Shown here: positions 33,726 to 43,422 of the stretch, piece after piece
Position numbering within the stretch: the first letter of the stretch is position 1
Layout of the letters: the number at the start of each line of letters is the position of its first letter
From: Marixanthomonas spongiae
Lineage (GTDB): Bacteria > Bacteroidota > Bacteroidia > Flavobacteriales > Flavobacteriaceae
DNA length: 64,000 nucleotides
Direction of reading: 5' to 3'
NCBI RefSeq assembly: GCF_003095375.1
Contig: NZ_QEHR01000001.1
Coordinates: 186,001-250,000 of the forward strand
Notes under the pieces: model-generated
Told to the model about the DNA's origin: nothing
Database searches by the model: none
The model's input: the letters and a program-made list of their open reading frames with translations, nothing else
Position numbers and translations under genes: made by a program

Positions 33726-34523
33726 ATGAAAGTCGTGCACCTTATTTTTTTATTGCTTAGCCCAGTTTTACTGGCACAACCAGTGATCCCAATTTCAAAA
33801 ACCCCATTAAAAGCCGATGGGTTTATTGGCGTTGATGCCTTTACCAATATGTATTACACTGCCAATATGGAGCTGCACAAAACTGGGGTGGACGGTGATT
33901 TTGTGTTCAGCGACTTGCAATTGGGGCCCATAACTTCGGTAGATATACTCAACCCCTTAAATGTGGTTATTTTTTATGAAAACACCAACACCGTGGTTTT
34001 GGTCGATAACAAATTGAACGAAATAGAGCGCATCAACTTCAATACCCTCCCCGGCTTTCTAAACATAAGCACCGCTACCAATGCGGGGAACAACCGTCTT
34101 TGGGTCTTTAATGTCGATACGCAACAGCTGGAGCTGTTCAATTACCGAACTTTAACCAACACCGCCGTCTCACAACCGTTTTCAGGCACATTGCTTTCGC
34201 AGACCAGCAATTTTAACTATTGCTATGTGCTCACCGAAAACAAGGTACGGGCATTCAATGTATATGGAAGCCTACTTTCTGAAATAAAAGTGGATGGTTT
34301 CATCAACGTGTTGCAACAAGATGAAAGGGTATTGGGCGTAAAAGAAAATTCGCTGTATTATTTGGCCCAAATAAGCGAAGGCACCACCAAAAAATATCCC
34401 GAAGCCATAAAAATACCGTTGCCCCAAATAACCATAAAAGACTTGTCGCTTACGCAGGAATTCCTGTATATTTATGACGGAAAAAACATCCACACCCTGA
34501 AACTAACCCACCCTAAGAAGTAA
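33726..34523 (+). CDS. secreted hypothetical protein with beta-propeller-like repeats
   Basis: A 265-residue protein with a signal peptide (MKVVHLIFLLLSPVLLAQ). It shows repeated beta motifs like blades (GVDAFTNMYYTANMELHKTG, NNRLWVFNVDTQQLELFNY, NYCYVLTENKVRAFNVYG, FLYIYDGKNIHTLKL), but I cannot count complete blades. It is typical of secreted Flavobacteriaceae proteins next to the kinase gene. A TTG four codons earlier is possible, but ATG is preferred. Its stop is 5 bp from the kinase ATG, implying an operon. Confidence 0.7.
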   Translation: MKVVHLIFLLLSPVLLAQPVIPISKTPLKADGFIGVDAFTNMYYTANMELHKTGVDGDFVFSDLQLGPITSVDILNPLNVVIFYENTNTVVLVDNKLNEIERINFNTLPGFLNISTATNAGNNRLWVFNVDTQQLELFNYRTLTNTAVSQPFSGTLLSQTSNFNYCYVLTENKVRAFNVYGSLLSEIKVDGFINVLQQDERVLGVKENSLYYLAQISEGTTKKYPEAIKIPLPQITIKDLSLTQEFLYIYDGKNIHTLKLTHPKK

Positions 34524-34528
34524 ACACT

Positions 34529-35143
34529 ATGCACGTAGCAATTGCAGGAAACATTGGCTCTGGAAAAACAACCTTAACCCGTTTATTGGCAAAACATTAC
34601 AAATGGCAACCTCATTTTGAAGATGTAGAGGACAATCCTTATTTAGATGATTTTTACAACCAAATGGCACGGTGGTCCTTCAACCTACAAATTTATTTTT
34701 TGAACAGCCGGTTTCGTCAAATTCTCGAAATCAGGGACAAAGGCAAAGACGTTATTCAAGACCGAACCATCTATGAAGATGCCTATATCTTTGCTCCCAA
34801 CTTGCACGCAATGGGCTTGATGACCAACCGCGATTTTGAAAATTACCGTTCCCTGTTCGACTTAATGGAAAGCGTAACCGAAGGCCCCGACCTATTGATT
34901 TACCTTCGCAGTTCCATTCCCAATCTCGTAAACCAAATACACAAACGTGGCCGTGATTACGAAAACTCGATAAGCATCGATTACCTAAGCCGTTTGAACG
35001 AGCGCTACGAAGCCTGGATCCACGGGTACGACAAAGGCAAACTCATTATCTTGGACGTGGACAATCTTAATTTTGTGGACGATCCCGAGCACTTGGGGGA
35101 AGTGATCAGTAAAATAGATGCAGAATTGCACGGGTTGTTTTAA
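34529..35143 (+). CDS. deoxynucleoside kinase
   Basis: A 204-residue dNK-family enzyme that phosphorylates deoxynucleosides in the salvage path. The P-loop GNIGSGKTT (about 7-15), the DRTIYEDAYIF motif (about 83-93) with the DR pair, and the lid RGRDYENSI (about 141-149) are all present. Length fits bacterial deoxyadenosine/deoxyguanosine kinases, though the preferred base cannot be read from sequence. Confidence 0.92.
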   Translation: MHVAIAGNIGSGKTTLTRLLAKHYKWQPHFEDVEDNPYLDDFYNQMARWSFNLQIYFLNSRFRQILEIRDKGKDVIQDRTIYEDAYIFAPNLHAMGLMTNRDFENYRSLFDLMESVTEGPDLLIYLRSSIPNLVNQIHKRGRDYENSISIDYLSRLNERYEAWIHGYDKGKLIILDVDNLNFVDDPEHLGEVISKIDAELHGLF

Positions 35144-35176
35144 ACTAAAATCATTTTTTTTATATTTAAATTTAGA

Positions 35177-35197
35177 CGTGTCCGACTAAGATGTAAG
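35177..35197. repeat. CGTGTCCGACTAAG repeat, copy 1
   Basis: CGTGTCCGACTAAGATGTAA is followed by a run of GTAAGA-like words (GACGTAAGACGAAAGAC). The same word recurs at 49266 with one change. Here it lies immediately before the short lipocalin-like frame. Confidence 0.55.
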
Positions 35198-35241
35198 ATC
35201 GCTTCGCTGAAAGACGTAAGACGAAAGACTTTATTTTAAAG

Positions 35242-35490
35242 ATGACTACCATTTCGCACGGTGAAACCAATACAATAGAACAACCGATTATAAATTCATA
35301 TACTGGTACTTGGACTAGGGAAAACAACACCATTAATATATCTGTTGGAGATAAACACACTTCTGAAACCATCGCTAAACTAACTGAAACACGATTAGAA
35401 TATGTTTCGAAAGCTACTGAAACCATTACTAAATCAGGAATTAAAACTATAGTTGAAGTGACTATAACCACAGTTTTTACAAAACAATAA
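35242..35490 (+). CDS. lipocalin-like C-terminal fragment (possible remnant)
   Basis: An 82-residue frame (MTTISHGETNTI) whose sequence SYTGTWTRENNTINISVGDK and ETIAKLTETRLEYV resembles the C-terminal half of Bacteroidota lipocalin-like domains (GTW...L.L...L..L). It has no signal peptide, unlike intact lipocalin-like lipoproteins, and begins directly after the 35177 repeat. It could be the tail of a gene cut by that element. A strong hairpin terminator follows at 35518. It may or may not be expressed. Confidence 0.4.
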   Translation: MTTISHGETNTIEQPIINSYTGTWTRENNTINISVGDKHTSETIAKLTETRLEYVSKATETITKSGIKTIVEVTITTVFTKQ

Positions 35491-35517
35491 TTAATATTTT
35501 CAAATTTTTTGTTAAAC

Positions 35518-35545
35518 AGACCTGTTTTGCGCAGGTCTATTTTAG
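35518..35545 (+). terminator. intrinsic terminator after the lipocalin-like fragment
   Basis: AGACCTG (35518) and CAGGTCT (35532) arms are followed by ATTTTAGTTT. Confidence 0.7.
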
Positions 35546-35721
35546 TTTAATAAAGTTACCTTTAGAAGATTCAAAAATATAAAGCCTTGTTGAGGTTTCT
35601 TCTTTCAAATAATGATCAAACCTTAACATTTCAAAAACACCCGTTTTCTTCGGAATTGCTTTTCTTTGGTAAAGTTCAAATGTTAATTAACTAAAGAGGG
35701 ACCCGCCTTCACCGGGCATTC

Positions 35722-37767
35722 ATGGCAAAACTGTACAACACAAAATATTACCATCGCGATCTTTCGTGGTTGCGCTTTAACCACCGGGTTTTACAAGAAG
35801 CCGCAGACAATCGTAATCCACTGTATGAACGCATTAAGTTTTTGGCGATATTCTCTTCCAATCTTGATGAGTTTTTCAGAGTTCGGGTGTCCGATATCCG
35901 GCAGATCAAGGAAATTGAGAAACCTTTCAGAAAAAAACTGATTACCAAGCCCAACAAGGTTTTAAAGGAAATAAAAAAGCAGGTTGAACTGCAGCAAGAA
36001 GAATTTGGTACGATTTTTAAAGAACAGATCATCCCAGATTTAAAAGCAGAAAACATTCATTTAATAGACCATAAAGAATTTTCGAGCACCCAAAAAGAAA
36101 TTGCCAAAACCTATTTTGAGGAAACCCTTAAAGACAAACTGGAAATAAGCTGTAATCCCTGTTCAAACAGTGATACGGTTTTTATTGAAAACGAAGCGCT
36201 GTACCTCGCTGCACAACTGGAAAACGACACCTTTAAATTGGTTAAAATCCCACATGACGAACCCCGGTTTTTTACATTTCCGAAGCAAAACGGAAAGCAC
36301 TACATTACATTTATAGACGACATTCTAAAATACTGTTTAAAACAAACCCCACAAAGAGAGGAGAACATCACCTTTTATTCGGTAAAAAAATCGAGGGATG
36401 CCGAGCTCTATATTGAAGATGAATTTTCCGGCAATGTTATGGAGCGCATCAAAAAATCGCTCCCCAAACGCAACACGGGTCAAGCCACACGATTATTGAT
36501 CGACAACAGTACCCCAAAAGAATTCCAGGAAATCCTTAAAAATGTCTTGGAAGTTTACAATGCCGATATTGTGATGGGCGGCACGTACCATAATTTTAAA
36601 GATTTTTTCGACTTCCCAAACCCTACTTCAAAAAAACTCTCCATTGAACACCTGCCGCCCTTGCCCCACCCGGTATTGGCACATTGCCATTCGGTTTTTA
36701 AAGCGATTGACAAGAAAGACCAATTGGTGCATTACCCTTATCAAAACTTCGAGCCGGTGATCAAATTGTTGGAAGAAGCCGCAGACGACCCACAGGTCAC
36801 CACCATTAAAATGACCATTTACCGGGCTGCCAGCGAATCCCGGCTAAACGATGCTATTGCAAAAGCCGCGAAAAAAGGAAAAGAAGTTGTTGTTTTTATT
36901 GAAGTTAAAGCCCGTTTTGATGAGCACAATAACTTAAAGTGGGGCAAAATATTTGAAGAGAACGGTGCTCACGTTATTTATAGCTTTCCGGCCATTAAAA
37001 TCCATTCCAAAATACTGTGCATAGAACGGGAAACCAATGGAACACTAAAAAGGTACAGCTATATTGCCACGGGAAACTTTAACGAAAACACCGCTAAAGT
37101 CTACACCGATTTTGGCATCATGACCGCCAATGAAACCATTACCGAAGACCTAAACAAACTATTTTTAGTGCTTCAAGGCAAAATGATTATCCCCAAACCC
37201 GAAAAGCTCTTGATCTCCCCTTTTACCCTACGGCAAACATTTGAAAGCTTAATTGAAAATGAAATGGAATTGGCCAAAGCGGGTAAAGACGCTTATATTA
37301 TTGCCAAAATGAACAGCTTGCAGGATAAAAGCATGATCAAACTGCTGTATAAGGCCAGCAATGCAGGAGTTAAAATCAGGTTGTTGGTGCGCGGTATCTG
37401 TTCGCTTGTGCCGGGCATTAAAGGACAAAGCGAAAACATTTACATTACCAGTATATTGGATCGTTTTTTAGAGCACGGCCGCATCTATATCTTTGGAAAT
37501 GATGGCGATGAGAAAATGTACATTGGTTCGGCAGATTGGATGAAACGCAACCTCAGCCACCGTATTGAAGTGGTCACGCCCATCCTGGACCAAGACCACC
37601 ACAACACCATAAAGGAATTAATAGACATTCAGCTAAACGATAACGTAAAAGCCCGCATCATTGACCCAGACCAAAAAAACGACTATATAAAACACGGCAA
37701 ACCGGCTATACGGGCGCAATATGAGACGTATGCGTATTTTAAAAACCACAACAAGCCTAAGCAATAA
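35722..37767 (+). CDS. ppk1: polyphosphate kinase 1
   Basis: A 681-residue enzyme that makes polyphosphate from ATP and the reverse. The N-terminal domain begins YYHRDLSWLRFNHRVLQEA (about 8-26). The two phospholipase-D-like catalytic modules hold His428 in KIHSKIL and His585 in LEHGRIYIFG. The conserved ARFDEHNNLKWGKIFEENGAHV (about 395-416) is present. Length is standard. Its leader has a repeat palindrome (CCCGCCTTCACCGGG) 20 bp before the ATG. It converges on the App1-like gene with an 11-bp overlap. Confidence 0.97.
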   Translation: MAKLYNTKYYHRDLSWLRFNHRVLQEAADNRNPLYERIKFLAIFSSNLDEFFRVRVSDIRQIKEIEKPFRKKLITKPNKVLKEIKKQVELQQEEFGTIFKEQIIPDLKAENIHLIDHKEFSSTQKEIAKTYFEETLKDKLEISCNPCSNSDTVFIENEALYLAAQLENDTFKLVKIPHDEPRFFTFPKQNGKHYITFIDDILKYCLKQTPQREENITFYSVKKSRDAELYIEDEFSGNVMERIKKSLPKRNTGQATRLLIDNSTPKEFQEILKNVLEVYNADIVMGGTYHNFKDFFDFPNPTSKKLSIEHLPPLPHPVLAHCHSVFKAIDKKDQLVHYPYQNFEPVIKLLEEAADDPQVTTIKMTIYRAASESRLNDAIAKAAKKGKEVVVFIEVKARFDEHNNLKWGKIFEENGAHVIYSFPAIKIHSKILCIERETNGTLKRYSYIATGNFNENTAKVYTDFGIMTANETITEDLNKLFLVLQGKMIIPKPEKLLISPFTLRQTFESLIENEMELAKAGKDAYIIAKMNSLQDKSMIKLLYKASNAGVKIRLLVRGICSLVPGIKGQSENIYITSILDRFLEHGRIYIFGNDGDEKMYIGSADWMKRNLSHRIEVVTPILDQDHHNTIKELIDIQLNDNVKARIIDPDQKNDYIKHGKPAIRAQYETYAYFKNHNKPKQ

Positions 37768-38782
37768 ACCCCAACGACCTAGCATGGGCTATCGCCTCTT
37801 TACTATCTGAAACCAACAGTACGGGTGTAATTTCAAAACTTGAAAACAAGCCTCTAATTCGCGCCATTTTCTTTTTGTGCGTTACGCTTCGTAAATAAAT
37901 TGCTTTAATGCGTTTAGGGAATTTTTGGGCAATTTCAATATAGATATCGGCATCGTGTTCGCCGCTGTCGCCAATTAAAATGAAGCTCATTTTGGGATAG
38001 GTTTCTAAAATATCAAGAATCTCTTGTTGCTTCTGGGGTTTCTCCTCTTTTTCTTTTCTTCGGAAAGGGGTAGGAAAACTGCGCAATAAAATAGGGCCCT
38101 TCGGAAAATTGTTCGCTTTTAAAAACAATGCTAAATAGCGGTATAAATTCCAAGGGCTGTGGCTCACGTAAAATAATGGGTTGGCTTCTTTTCCCGTTTT
38201 TCCTTGGTGCAGCAATTGATAAAATTTTGAAGCGCCTTGCAGTGGTGACCGGCTTTCCGCATTTCTGAAAAATGTGTTGAAAATCAATTTCAGCTTTAAA
38301 AACGAAGTAACGCCGGTTTGTAGAATGGTATCGTCAATATCACTAATCACACCAAACTCGGTCTTTTTAACCTGTGGGGAAGACCAGCTTGATGAAATTA
38401 GCATTTTACCCGGAAACCTGTTGTTATTGTTGATGACCCGCTTTGAAAATGTCTCTTCAAAAGAAATTTCGTAAGGCAACCAACCCTCTTCATTGGTCAT
38501 TTCAGCAAGGCCGCGAATATTTTCCTTGAATTTAAAATAACCCCTTTTATCTGTTTTGGTATAGTAAACCGAATCGTTCGGCAATGTGATTTTAAGTTTT
38601 GTAAACGGAATTTCATCGGTTTCAAACCGTTTATAGGTGTTTTTTATCAAGCTGAACAGCCCGTTTTTTGAGAGGTCGATATTTTCATCTTCCAAGGCCC
38701 TTCCGCGGATATAAAAATGCGAATCCGTTCCATAGCTTTGGAAGGTAATGATTTGCAACGGATCTTTTTTAAACCATCCCAT
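37757..38782 (-). CDS. App1-like phosphatase (DUF2183)
   Basis: A 341-residue protein with the HAD-like App1 catalytic block ISDIDDTILQTGVTSFLKLK (about 146-165; DxDxT) and later FYVSHSPWNLY and FILIGDSGEHDADIY (about 265-280). In yeast, APP1 is a phosphatidate phosphatase; bacterial homologues have no proven substrate. It follows the MgtC-like gene by a single base, so the two form one operon. The C-terminal end overlaps ppk1 by 11 bp on the opposite strand. Confidence 0.88.
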   Translation of the reverse strand: MGWFKKDPLQIITFQSYGTDSHFYIRGRALEDENIDLSKNGLFSLIKNTYKRFETDEIPFTKLKITLPNDSVYYTKTDKRGYFKFKENIRGLAEMTNEEGWLPYEISFEETFSKRVINNNNRFPGKMLISSSWSSPQVKKTEFGVISDIDDTILQTGVTSFLKLKLIFNTFFRNAESRSPLQGASKFYQLLHQGKTGKEANPLFYVSHSPWNLYRYLALFLKANNFPKGPILLRSFPTPFRRKEKEEKPQKQQEILDILETYPKMSFILIGDSGEHDADIYIEIAQKFPKRIKAIYLRSVTHKKKMARIRGLFSSFEITPVLLVSDSKEAIAHARSLGFIA

Positions 38783-38783
38783 A

Positions 38784-40046
38784 TTACAAGTGCCATCCTT
38801 GTGGCCACAGCCAAATTAACAATAAACCTGCTAGAATGGACAGCACAATGGCCAGCCCCAGCCATTTTACCAGCTGCCGGGTTCCTAATACTGCAGCAAT
38901 CAATATCTTGAAAAATAAATTGGAAAGCACCGCTGTCATAATCAATCGCCAACCCATAGAAACAGCGACGCCGCGTTCAATCAAGTGCGAAAGGGAAAGC
39001 GTAATGGCATCTTTATTGGCCAATCCACCAATTATGGAAACGATGTAAAGCCCTTTATCGCCAAATTCCTCTTTGGCAAATGCGACCATTAATAATATTA
39101 CACCATACAAAACACCAAAAATCAATGCGCTTTTAAATTGCGCCGGATTTTTGGGCTCGGGCATTTTGTCCATCGCAGGATCTTTGTTTATCCTATAAAA
39201 TATAAATGCCGAAAGTGCCGCCATAAATATGAAGAGTACGATGAACGGCAGGATCATTTGGGGCAATTTATTGGGAATAACCACGCCTATTTCGATCATA
39301 ACCCGAATAAGTGAGACCGTAACGGCCAAGAAGATGACAAAGGCTGCCAACTTTCCGCCCGATTTTCCGTCTTTGGATTTTTTGGCATAACTCACCGATG
39401 TCGCCGTGCTGCTGATAATGCCACCAAGAATACCATTGGACACCATCCCGGCCTTTTTGCCCATCCATTTGTAAATAAAATACCCGAGGAGACTGATACC
39501 CACAATCAACGTTACCATCAACCAGATGTTCTTAGGGTTTAGGACATCCAAAGGCCCAAAGGTTTCATTGGGCAAGATGGGCAGTATTACCAAGGAAATA
39601 CCGGCAAATGTCATAATGGCAGCAAAATCCTTCTTTTTCAACGAGTCGACAAAACCGTGCAAATGTTCTTTAACGTAGAGTAAAATGGCCAAAACACCAC
39701 CTGTGATCACGCCGATTATCTGGTTGCCCATGACCAAGTAGGCACCAATGGCAAAAATGAGCAAAGCCGCAACTTCCGTAGTCTGGCCTACTCCAGGTTC
39801 GTCAAGTTTTTTAAGTTTAATAACGTTTGAAACCACCATCAAGGTAGTAATGGCAATACCGAACATAGGGATGATAAACGGATTGTCGTATTCCCGGGCA
39901 AGAAACCCAGAGACCACCCCTAAAATAGAGATGAGGGTAAAAGTGCGCACGCCCGCCATTTTATTATCGACGGTTTCCCGCTGCATCCCGACCAGCAGGC
40001 CCAGACCAAATGCGATTCCCAGTGTTATTAAATCGTCGTAGTTCAT
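38784..40046 (-). CDS. MgtC/SapB family membrane protein with DUF4010 C-terminal domain
   Basis: A 420-residue integral membrane protein, 10-13 predicted helices. The N-terminal MgtC/SapB region reads LGIAFGLGLLVGMQREtype, FTLISILGVVSGFLA and TEVAALLIFAIGAYLVMG (about 10-110). The C-terminal half is DUF4010 (IISSTATSVSYAKKS, GLANKDAITLSLSHL). The fusion is common in Bacteroidota, but what it moves or senses is not known. Its ATG at 40046 heads the operon with the App1-like phosphatase. Confidence 0.88.
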   Translation of the reverse strand: MNYDDLITLGIAFGLGLLVGMQRETVDNKMAGVRTFTLISILGVVSGFLAREYDNPFIIPMFGIAITTLMVVSNVIKLKKLDEPGVGQTTEVAALLIFAIGAYLVMGNQIIGVITGGVLAILLYVKEHLHGFVDSLKKKDFAAIMTFAGISLVILPILPNETFGPLDVLNPKNIWLMVTLIVGISLLGYFIYKWMGKKAGMVSNGILGGIISSTATSVSYAKKSKDGKSGGKLAAFVIFLAVTVSLIRVMIEIGVVIPNKLPQMILPFIVLFIFMAALSAFIFYRINKDPAMDKMPEPKNPAQFKSALIFGVLYGVILLMVAFAKEEFGDKGLYIVSIIGGLANKDAITLSLSHLIERGVAVSMGWRLIMTAVLSNLFFKILIAAVLGTRQLVKWLGLAIVLSILAGLLLIWLWPQGWHL

Positions 40047-40104
40047 TAGCAGAAAGATACTACAAAATCATAAAAAAACATTGAAATTGCGGGGATTTGG
40101 TTAC

Positions 40105-40539
40105 TTAACGAATAGGAAAGACCTTGCTCAACTCTTGATCAAATTCAGCAGGCGTTACTATTTTAGCAGTTTTAAATGGATTGAGTTCTAATAAATCTTT
40201 GTCGCCTGTTACTAAAAAATCTGCCTGTGAAAAATCAATCAGATCTAACAGAAAGTTATCCTTTGGGTCTCGATTTAAAAAGTAGGTTGGTTTTATTTCA
40301 ACTTTATCAGCAATAACATCCAATAGTTCAAACAAGTCTTTTTACACTATCTTCCGGAAAAAAATTTTTAAGTTTTTCCCTTTTTGTTACAGTTCTCAAT
40401 TCCATTAAGAGCTGTTCGGTTATTACAATTTTTATAGTGCTATTAGAAATGTGTTTCTTTATTTAGACAGCCGTTTTCCTATAAGGAAACTAATCCAAAC
40501 GTTCGTATCGAAAATAACCTTAACGGTTTTGTTTGTCAT
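40105..40539 (-). pseudogene. PIN-family toxin, disrupted by two frameshifts
   Basis: From ATG 40539 the frame reads MTNKTVKVIFDTNVWISFL (PIN motif with catalytic Asp) and stops at TAA 40459-40461. One missing base near 40462 would carry the frame on to KKHISNSTIKIVITEQLLMEL and KREKLKNFFPED. A second shift near 40335 returns to the frame encoding FELLDVIADKVEIK, DFLVTGDKDLLEL and TPAEFDQ. All three PIN acidic patches are recognisable, so the toxin was recently intact. It overlaps its antitoxin gene by 20 bp, as in COG1569-type pairs. Confidence 0.8.
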
Positions 40540-40759
40540 ATATTTCCTGTCTTACCTGTTCTACTTCTTCGTTTACAGTTTTTAAATCGAGCTCTTTTGT
40601 TTTAAAGGTTTTAAGAAGTTGAGATAGTTTTGAATCAATGGCCTCTTCCTCCAAAGCGGCGGTCAATTTTAATTTTTGTCGTCTTGGCAATTGTTTTACA
40701 ATCGATAAAATCTGGTCAAAAGTCATATCTATCTGCAAGGCTGTTTTCATCTTTTCCAT
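40520..40759 (-). CDS. antitoxin of a PIN toxin pair (orphaned)
   Basis: A 79-residue acidic/helical protein (MEKMKTALQIDMTFDQILSIVKQLPRRQKLKLTAALEEEAI...), like antitoxins encoded before COG1569 PIN toxins. The frame is intact while the overlapping toxin gene has two frameshifts, as expected if the antitoxin outlives its partner. Starts at ATG 40759 (second Met four codons later). Confidence 0.75.
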   Translation of the reverse strand: MEKMKTALQIDMTFDQILSIVKQLPRRQKLKLTAALEEEAIDSKLSQLLKTFKTKELDLKTVNEEVEQVRQEIYDKQNR

Positions 40760-40816
40760 ATTTACTTATTCAAAATTAAGAAAATTATCGATTAGCCTAA
40801 CATTAATGTAAACCAC

Positions 40817-40844
40817 AAAAAACCCCGCCGTAACAGCAGGGTTT
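40817..40844 (-). terminator. intrinsic terminator after hppA
   Basis: On the minus strand AAACCCTGC...GCGGGGTTT is followed by TTTTGTGG; 35 bp after the hppA stop. Confidence 0.75.
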
Positions 40845-40878
40845 AGATTATTCTACCAATAACGTTTAATTGTTAAGC

Positions 40879-43299
40879 CTACTCCCGTAGCGCTTCTATT
40901 TGCGCCTCCACTTCTTCTTCTGAACCAGTAAAGGTTTTAGTTTCAGTGGTTGTTTCGCCATCTTTCGTGGTCCTGATGGTAACTTCGGCGGTAGTTAATG
41001 TATCGTTAGATGACAAACTGACCATAATTTCTTTTGAAATCTCTTTTACCTGTTCCGCTTGGTTATCGGTCAATAAGGTTTGGTTGCCTTCTGCATCGAT
41101 CATATACATTTCTTCTGAAACGTTCTCCATTTCCACTTCTTCGTCCATTCCATGACCGCCCAGAATTGGAGCAATCACCAAACCGACCAAACATGTTAAC
41201 TTAATTAAAATGTTCATCGATGGGCCTGAGGTATCTTTAAACGGATCTCCCACTGTATCACCGGTAACGGCCGCTTTATGCGCATCGCTTCCTTTATAGG
41301 TCATCTCGCCGTTGATCATCACCCCAGCTTCAAACGATTTTTTAGCGTTGTCCCAAGCGCCTCCGGCATTATTCTGAAATATCGCCCACATCACGCCGCT
41401 TACACAAACTCCGGCCATATAACCACCAAGAGGTTCTGCGCCAAACGCCAAGCCGATAATTACAGGCGTTACAATGGTCAACAGGCCAGGAAGAATCATT
41501 TCGCGCAAAGCTGCTTTGGTTGAAATATCCACACACTTTCCATATTCTGGCGTAGCTTTACCTTCCATGATACCGGGGATTTCTTTAAACTGACGACGTA
41601 CTTCTTGCACCATTTTCATCGCGGCCTTCCCGACCGATTTCATAGCCAAAGCTGAAAATACTACCGGAATCATTCCGCCTACAAACAACATCGCCAACAC
41701 ATCGGCACGGAAAATATTGATTCCGTCAATTCCTGTAAACGTTACATAAGCAGCAAATAAGGCCAAGGCCGTCAACGCTGCCGAAGCAATGGCAAAGCCT
41801 TTCCCTACCGCTGCAGTTGTGTTTCCTACTGAATCCAATATATCGGTACGTTCCCGAACGTGTGGTTCCAGTTCGCTCATTTCGGCAACACCTCCGGCGT
41901 TATCGGCTATGGGACCAAAGGCATCGATGGCCAGCTGCATCGCTGTAGTCGCCATCATCGCTGACGCGGCCAAGGCTACGCCATAGAAACCAGCCAATTC
42001 ATACGATCCATAAATGGCAGCGGCAAAAAGCAACACGCTCCAAAAGGTAGATTTCATTCCCACGGCCAACCCTGCAATGATATTGGTCGCCGCTCCAGTG
42101 GAAGAATTGTTAACGATATCCATGACCGGTTTTTTACCCAAACTGGTGTAGTGTGCCGTTACAAAAGAGATTAACGCTCCAACGGCCAAACCAATACAGG
42201 CCGACCAGAATACGTTGATGCTTGCAATTTCTTTAGTGCCTTCGCCAAAGAACACCATATTCATGGTTTCCGGCAACATCCAGTCTATTAAAAACCAACT
42301 GGCAACCAAGGTAAGTACGATGGCCGTCCAGTTACCCATATCCAACGCTTTTTGAACTTGGGGTTCTTTGGCTTCATTATTTTTAATACCGACTAAAAAA
42401 GTCCCGATGATAGAAGCTAAAATTCCAACACCAGCGATCAATATCGGCAGAAGAATTGGCCCCATATTTCCGAAGGCATCCGTAAACTGACCATCCACGC
42501 TCATATCGCGAATTACGTAATTACCCAATACCATGGCGGCCAAAACGGTTGCCACATAACTTCCGAAGAGATCGGCCCCCATTCCGGCAACATCCCCTAC
42601 GTTATCGCCCACGTTATCGGCAATGGTAGCCGGGTTACGCGGATCGTCTTCTGGGATGCCGGCTTCCACTTTTCCTACCAAATCGGCACCAACATCGGCC
42701 GCTTTGGTGTAAATTCCGCCGCCTACACGGGCAAAAAGCGCAATGCTTTCTGCACCCAATGAAAATCCTGCCAAGGCTTCGAGCACAACGGTCATATTGC
42801 CATAAAAATCACCATTTTCGGTAATAAACTGGCTCACGAAAAACATAAAAAACAAACTAAGCCCCAGCACAGCAAGGCCGGCAACACCCAGCCCCATTAC
42901 GGTTCCACCGCTAAAAGAGACTTTTAAGGCCTGTGGCAAACTGGTTTTTGCAGCTTCGGCAGTACGGGCATTCGCATCGGTGGCAATGCGCATTCCGATG
43001 TTTCCGGCCAAGGCTGAAAAAACAGCTCCTATTAAAAAAGCGGGCACGATCATCCAGCTGGTGGTTGGCACCAAGGTGGAAATAACAAACAGCAAGACGC
43101 CTGCTATAACCGCAAATACAGCCAATAGCCTATACTCTGCACTTAGAAAGGCCAAGGCCCCTTCTTTAATGCTTTTTGAAATAGATTGCATACGCTCGTT
43201 TCCGGCGGGTTGTTTTTTTACCCAGCTCATTTTTATGAGCATAAACAGAAGTCCTAAAACGGCCAATGCTATAGGTACATAAATAATGTTTTGTTCCAT
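40879..43299 (-). CDS. hppA: membrane-bound (Na+/H+-translocating) pyrophosphatase
   Basis: An 806-residue, 16-helix ion pump driven by pyrophosphate hydrolysis. The catalytic signature [20 protein letters not shown] (about 223-242) and GADLFGSYV are present. [12 protein letters not shown] (about 495) is the K+-dependent type, in which Ala/Gly replace the Lys/Thr of K+-independent pumps; Na+ transport is likely but not proven. It is longer than the family norm (about 670-770): about 80 acidic residues follow the last helix (from GHGMDEEVE...) and end in a coil-like tail. Terminators separate it from ppa. Confidence 0.95.
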   Translation of the reverse strand: MEQNIIYVPIALAVLGLLFMLIKMSWVKKQPAGNERMQSISKSIKEGALAFLSAEYRLLAVFAVIAGVLLFVISTLVPTTSWMIVPAFLIGAVFSALAGNIGMRIATDANARTAEAAKTSLPQALKVSFSGGTVMGLGVAGLAVLGLSLFFMFFVSQFITENGDFYGNMTVVLEALAGFSLGAESIALFARVGGGIYTKAADVGADLVGKVEAGIPEDDPRNPATIADNVGDNVGDVAGMGADLFGSYVATVLAAMVLGNYVIRDMSVDGQFTDAFGNMGPILLPILIAGVGILASIIGTFLVGIKNNEAKEPQVQKALDMGNWTAIVLTLVASWFLIDWMLPETMNMVFFGEGTKEIASINVFWSACIGLAVGALISFVTAHYTSLGKKPVMDIVNNSSTGAATNIIAGLAVGMKSTFWSVLLFAAAIYGSYELAGFYGVALAASAMMATTAMQLAIDAFGPIADNAGGVAEMSELEPHVRERTDILDSVGNTTAAVGKGFAIASAALTALALFAAYVTFTGIDGINIFRADVLAMLFVGGMIPVVFSALAMKSVGKAAMKMVQEVRRQFKEIPGIMEGKATPEYGKCVDISTKAALREMILPGLLTIVTPVIIGLAFGAEPLGGYMAGVCVSGVMWAIFQNNAGGAWDNAKKSFEAGVMINGEMTYKGSDAHKAAVTGDTVGDPFKDTSGPSMNILIKLTCLVGLVIAPILGGHGMDEEVEMENVSEEMYMIDAEGNQTLLTDNQAEQVKEISKEIMVSLSSNDTLTTAEVTIRTTKDGETTTETKTFTGSEEEVEAQIEALRE

Positions 43300-43351
43300 A
43301 ATTGTATAAAGGTTTTGTTAAAGCGGTGCTAAAGTAACAAAATAGAACAAA

Positions 43352-43385
43352 ACAAAAAAGCAATAACCGGCTTGGTTACTGCTTT
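43352..43385 (-). terminator. intrinsic terminator after ppa
   Basis: On the minus strand AAGCAGTAACC-AAGCC-GGTTATTGCTT is followed by a T run (TTTTGTTTTG), so ppa and hppA are transcribed apart. Confidence 0.8.
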
Positions 43386-43422
43386 CTATTTTTAAGTCAA
43401 TACGGTATGGGAAAAACGTCGG

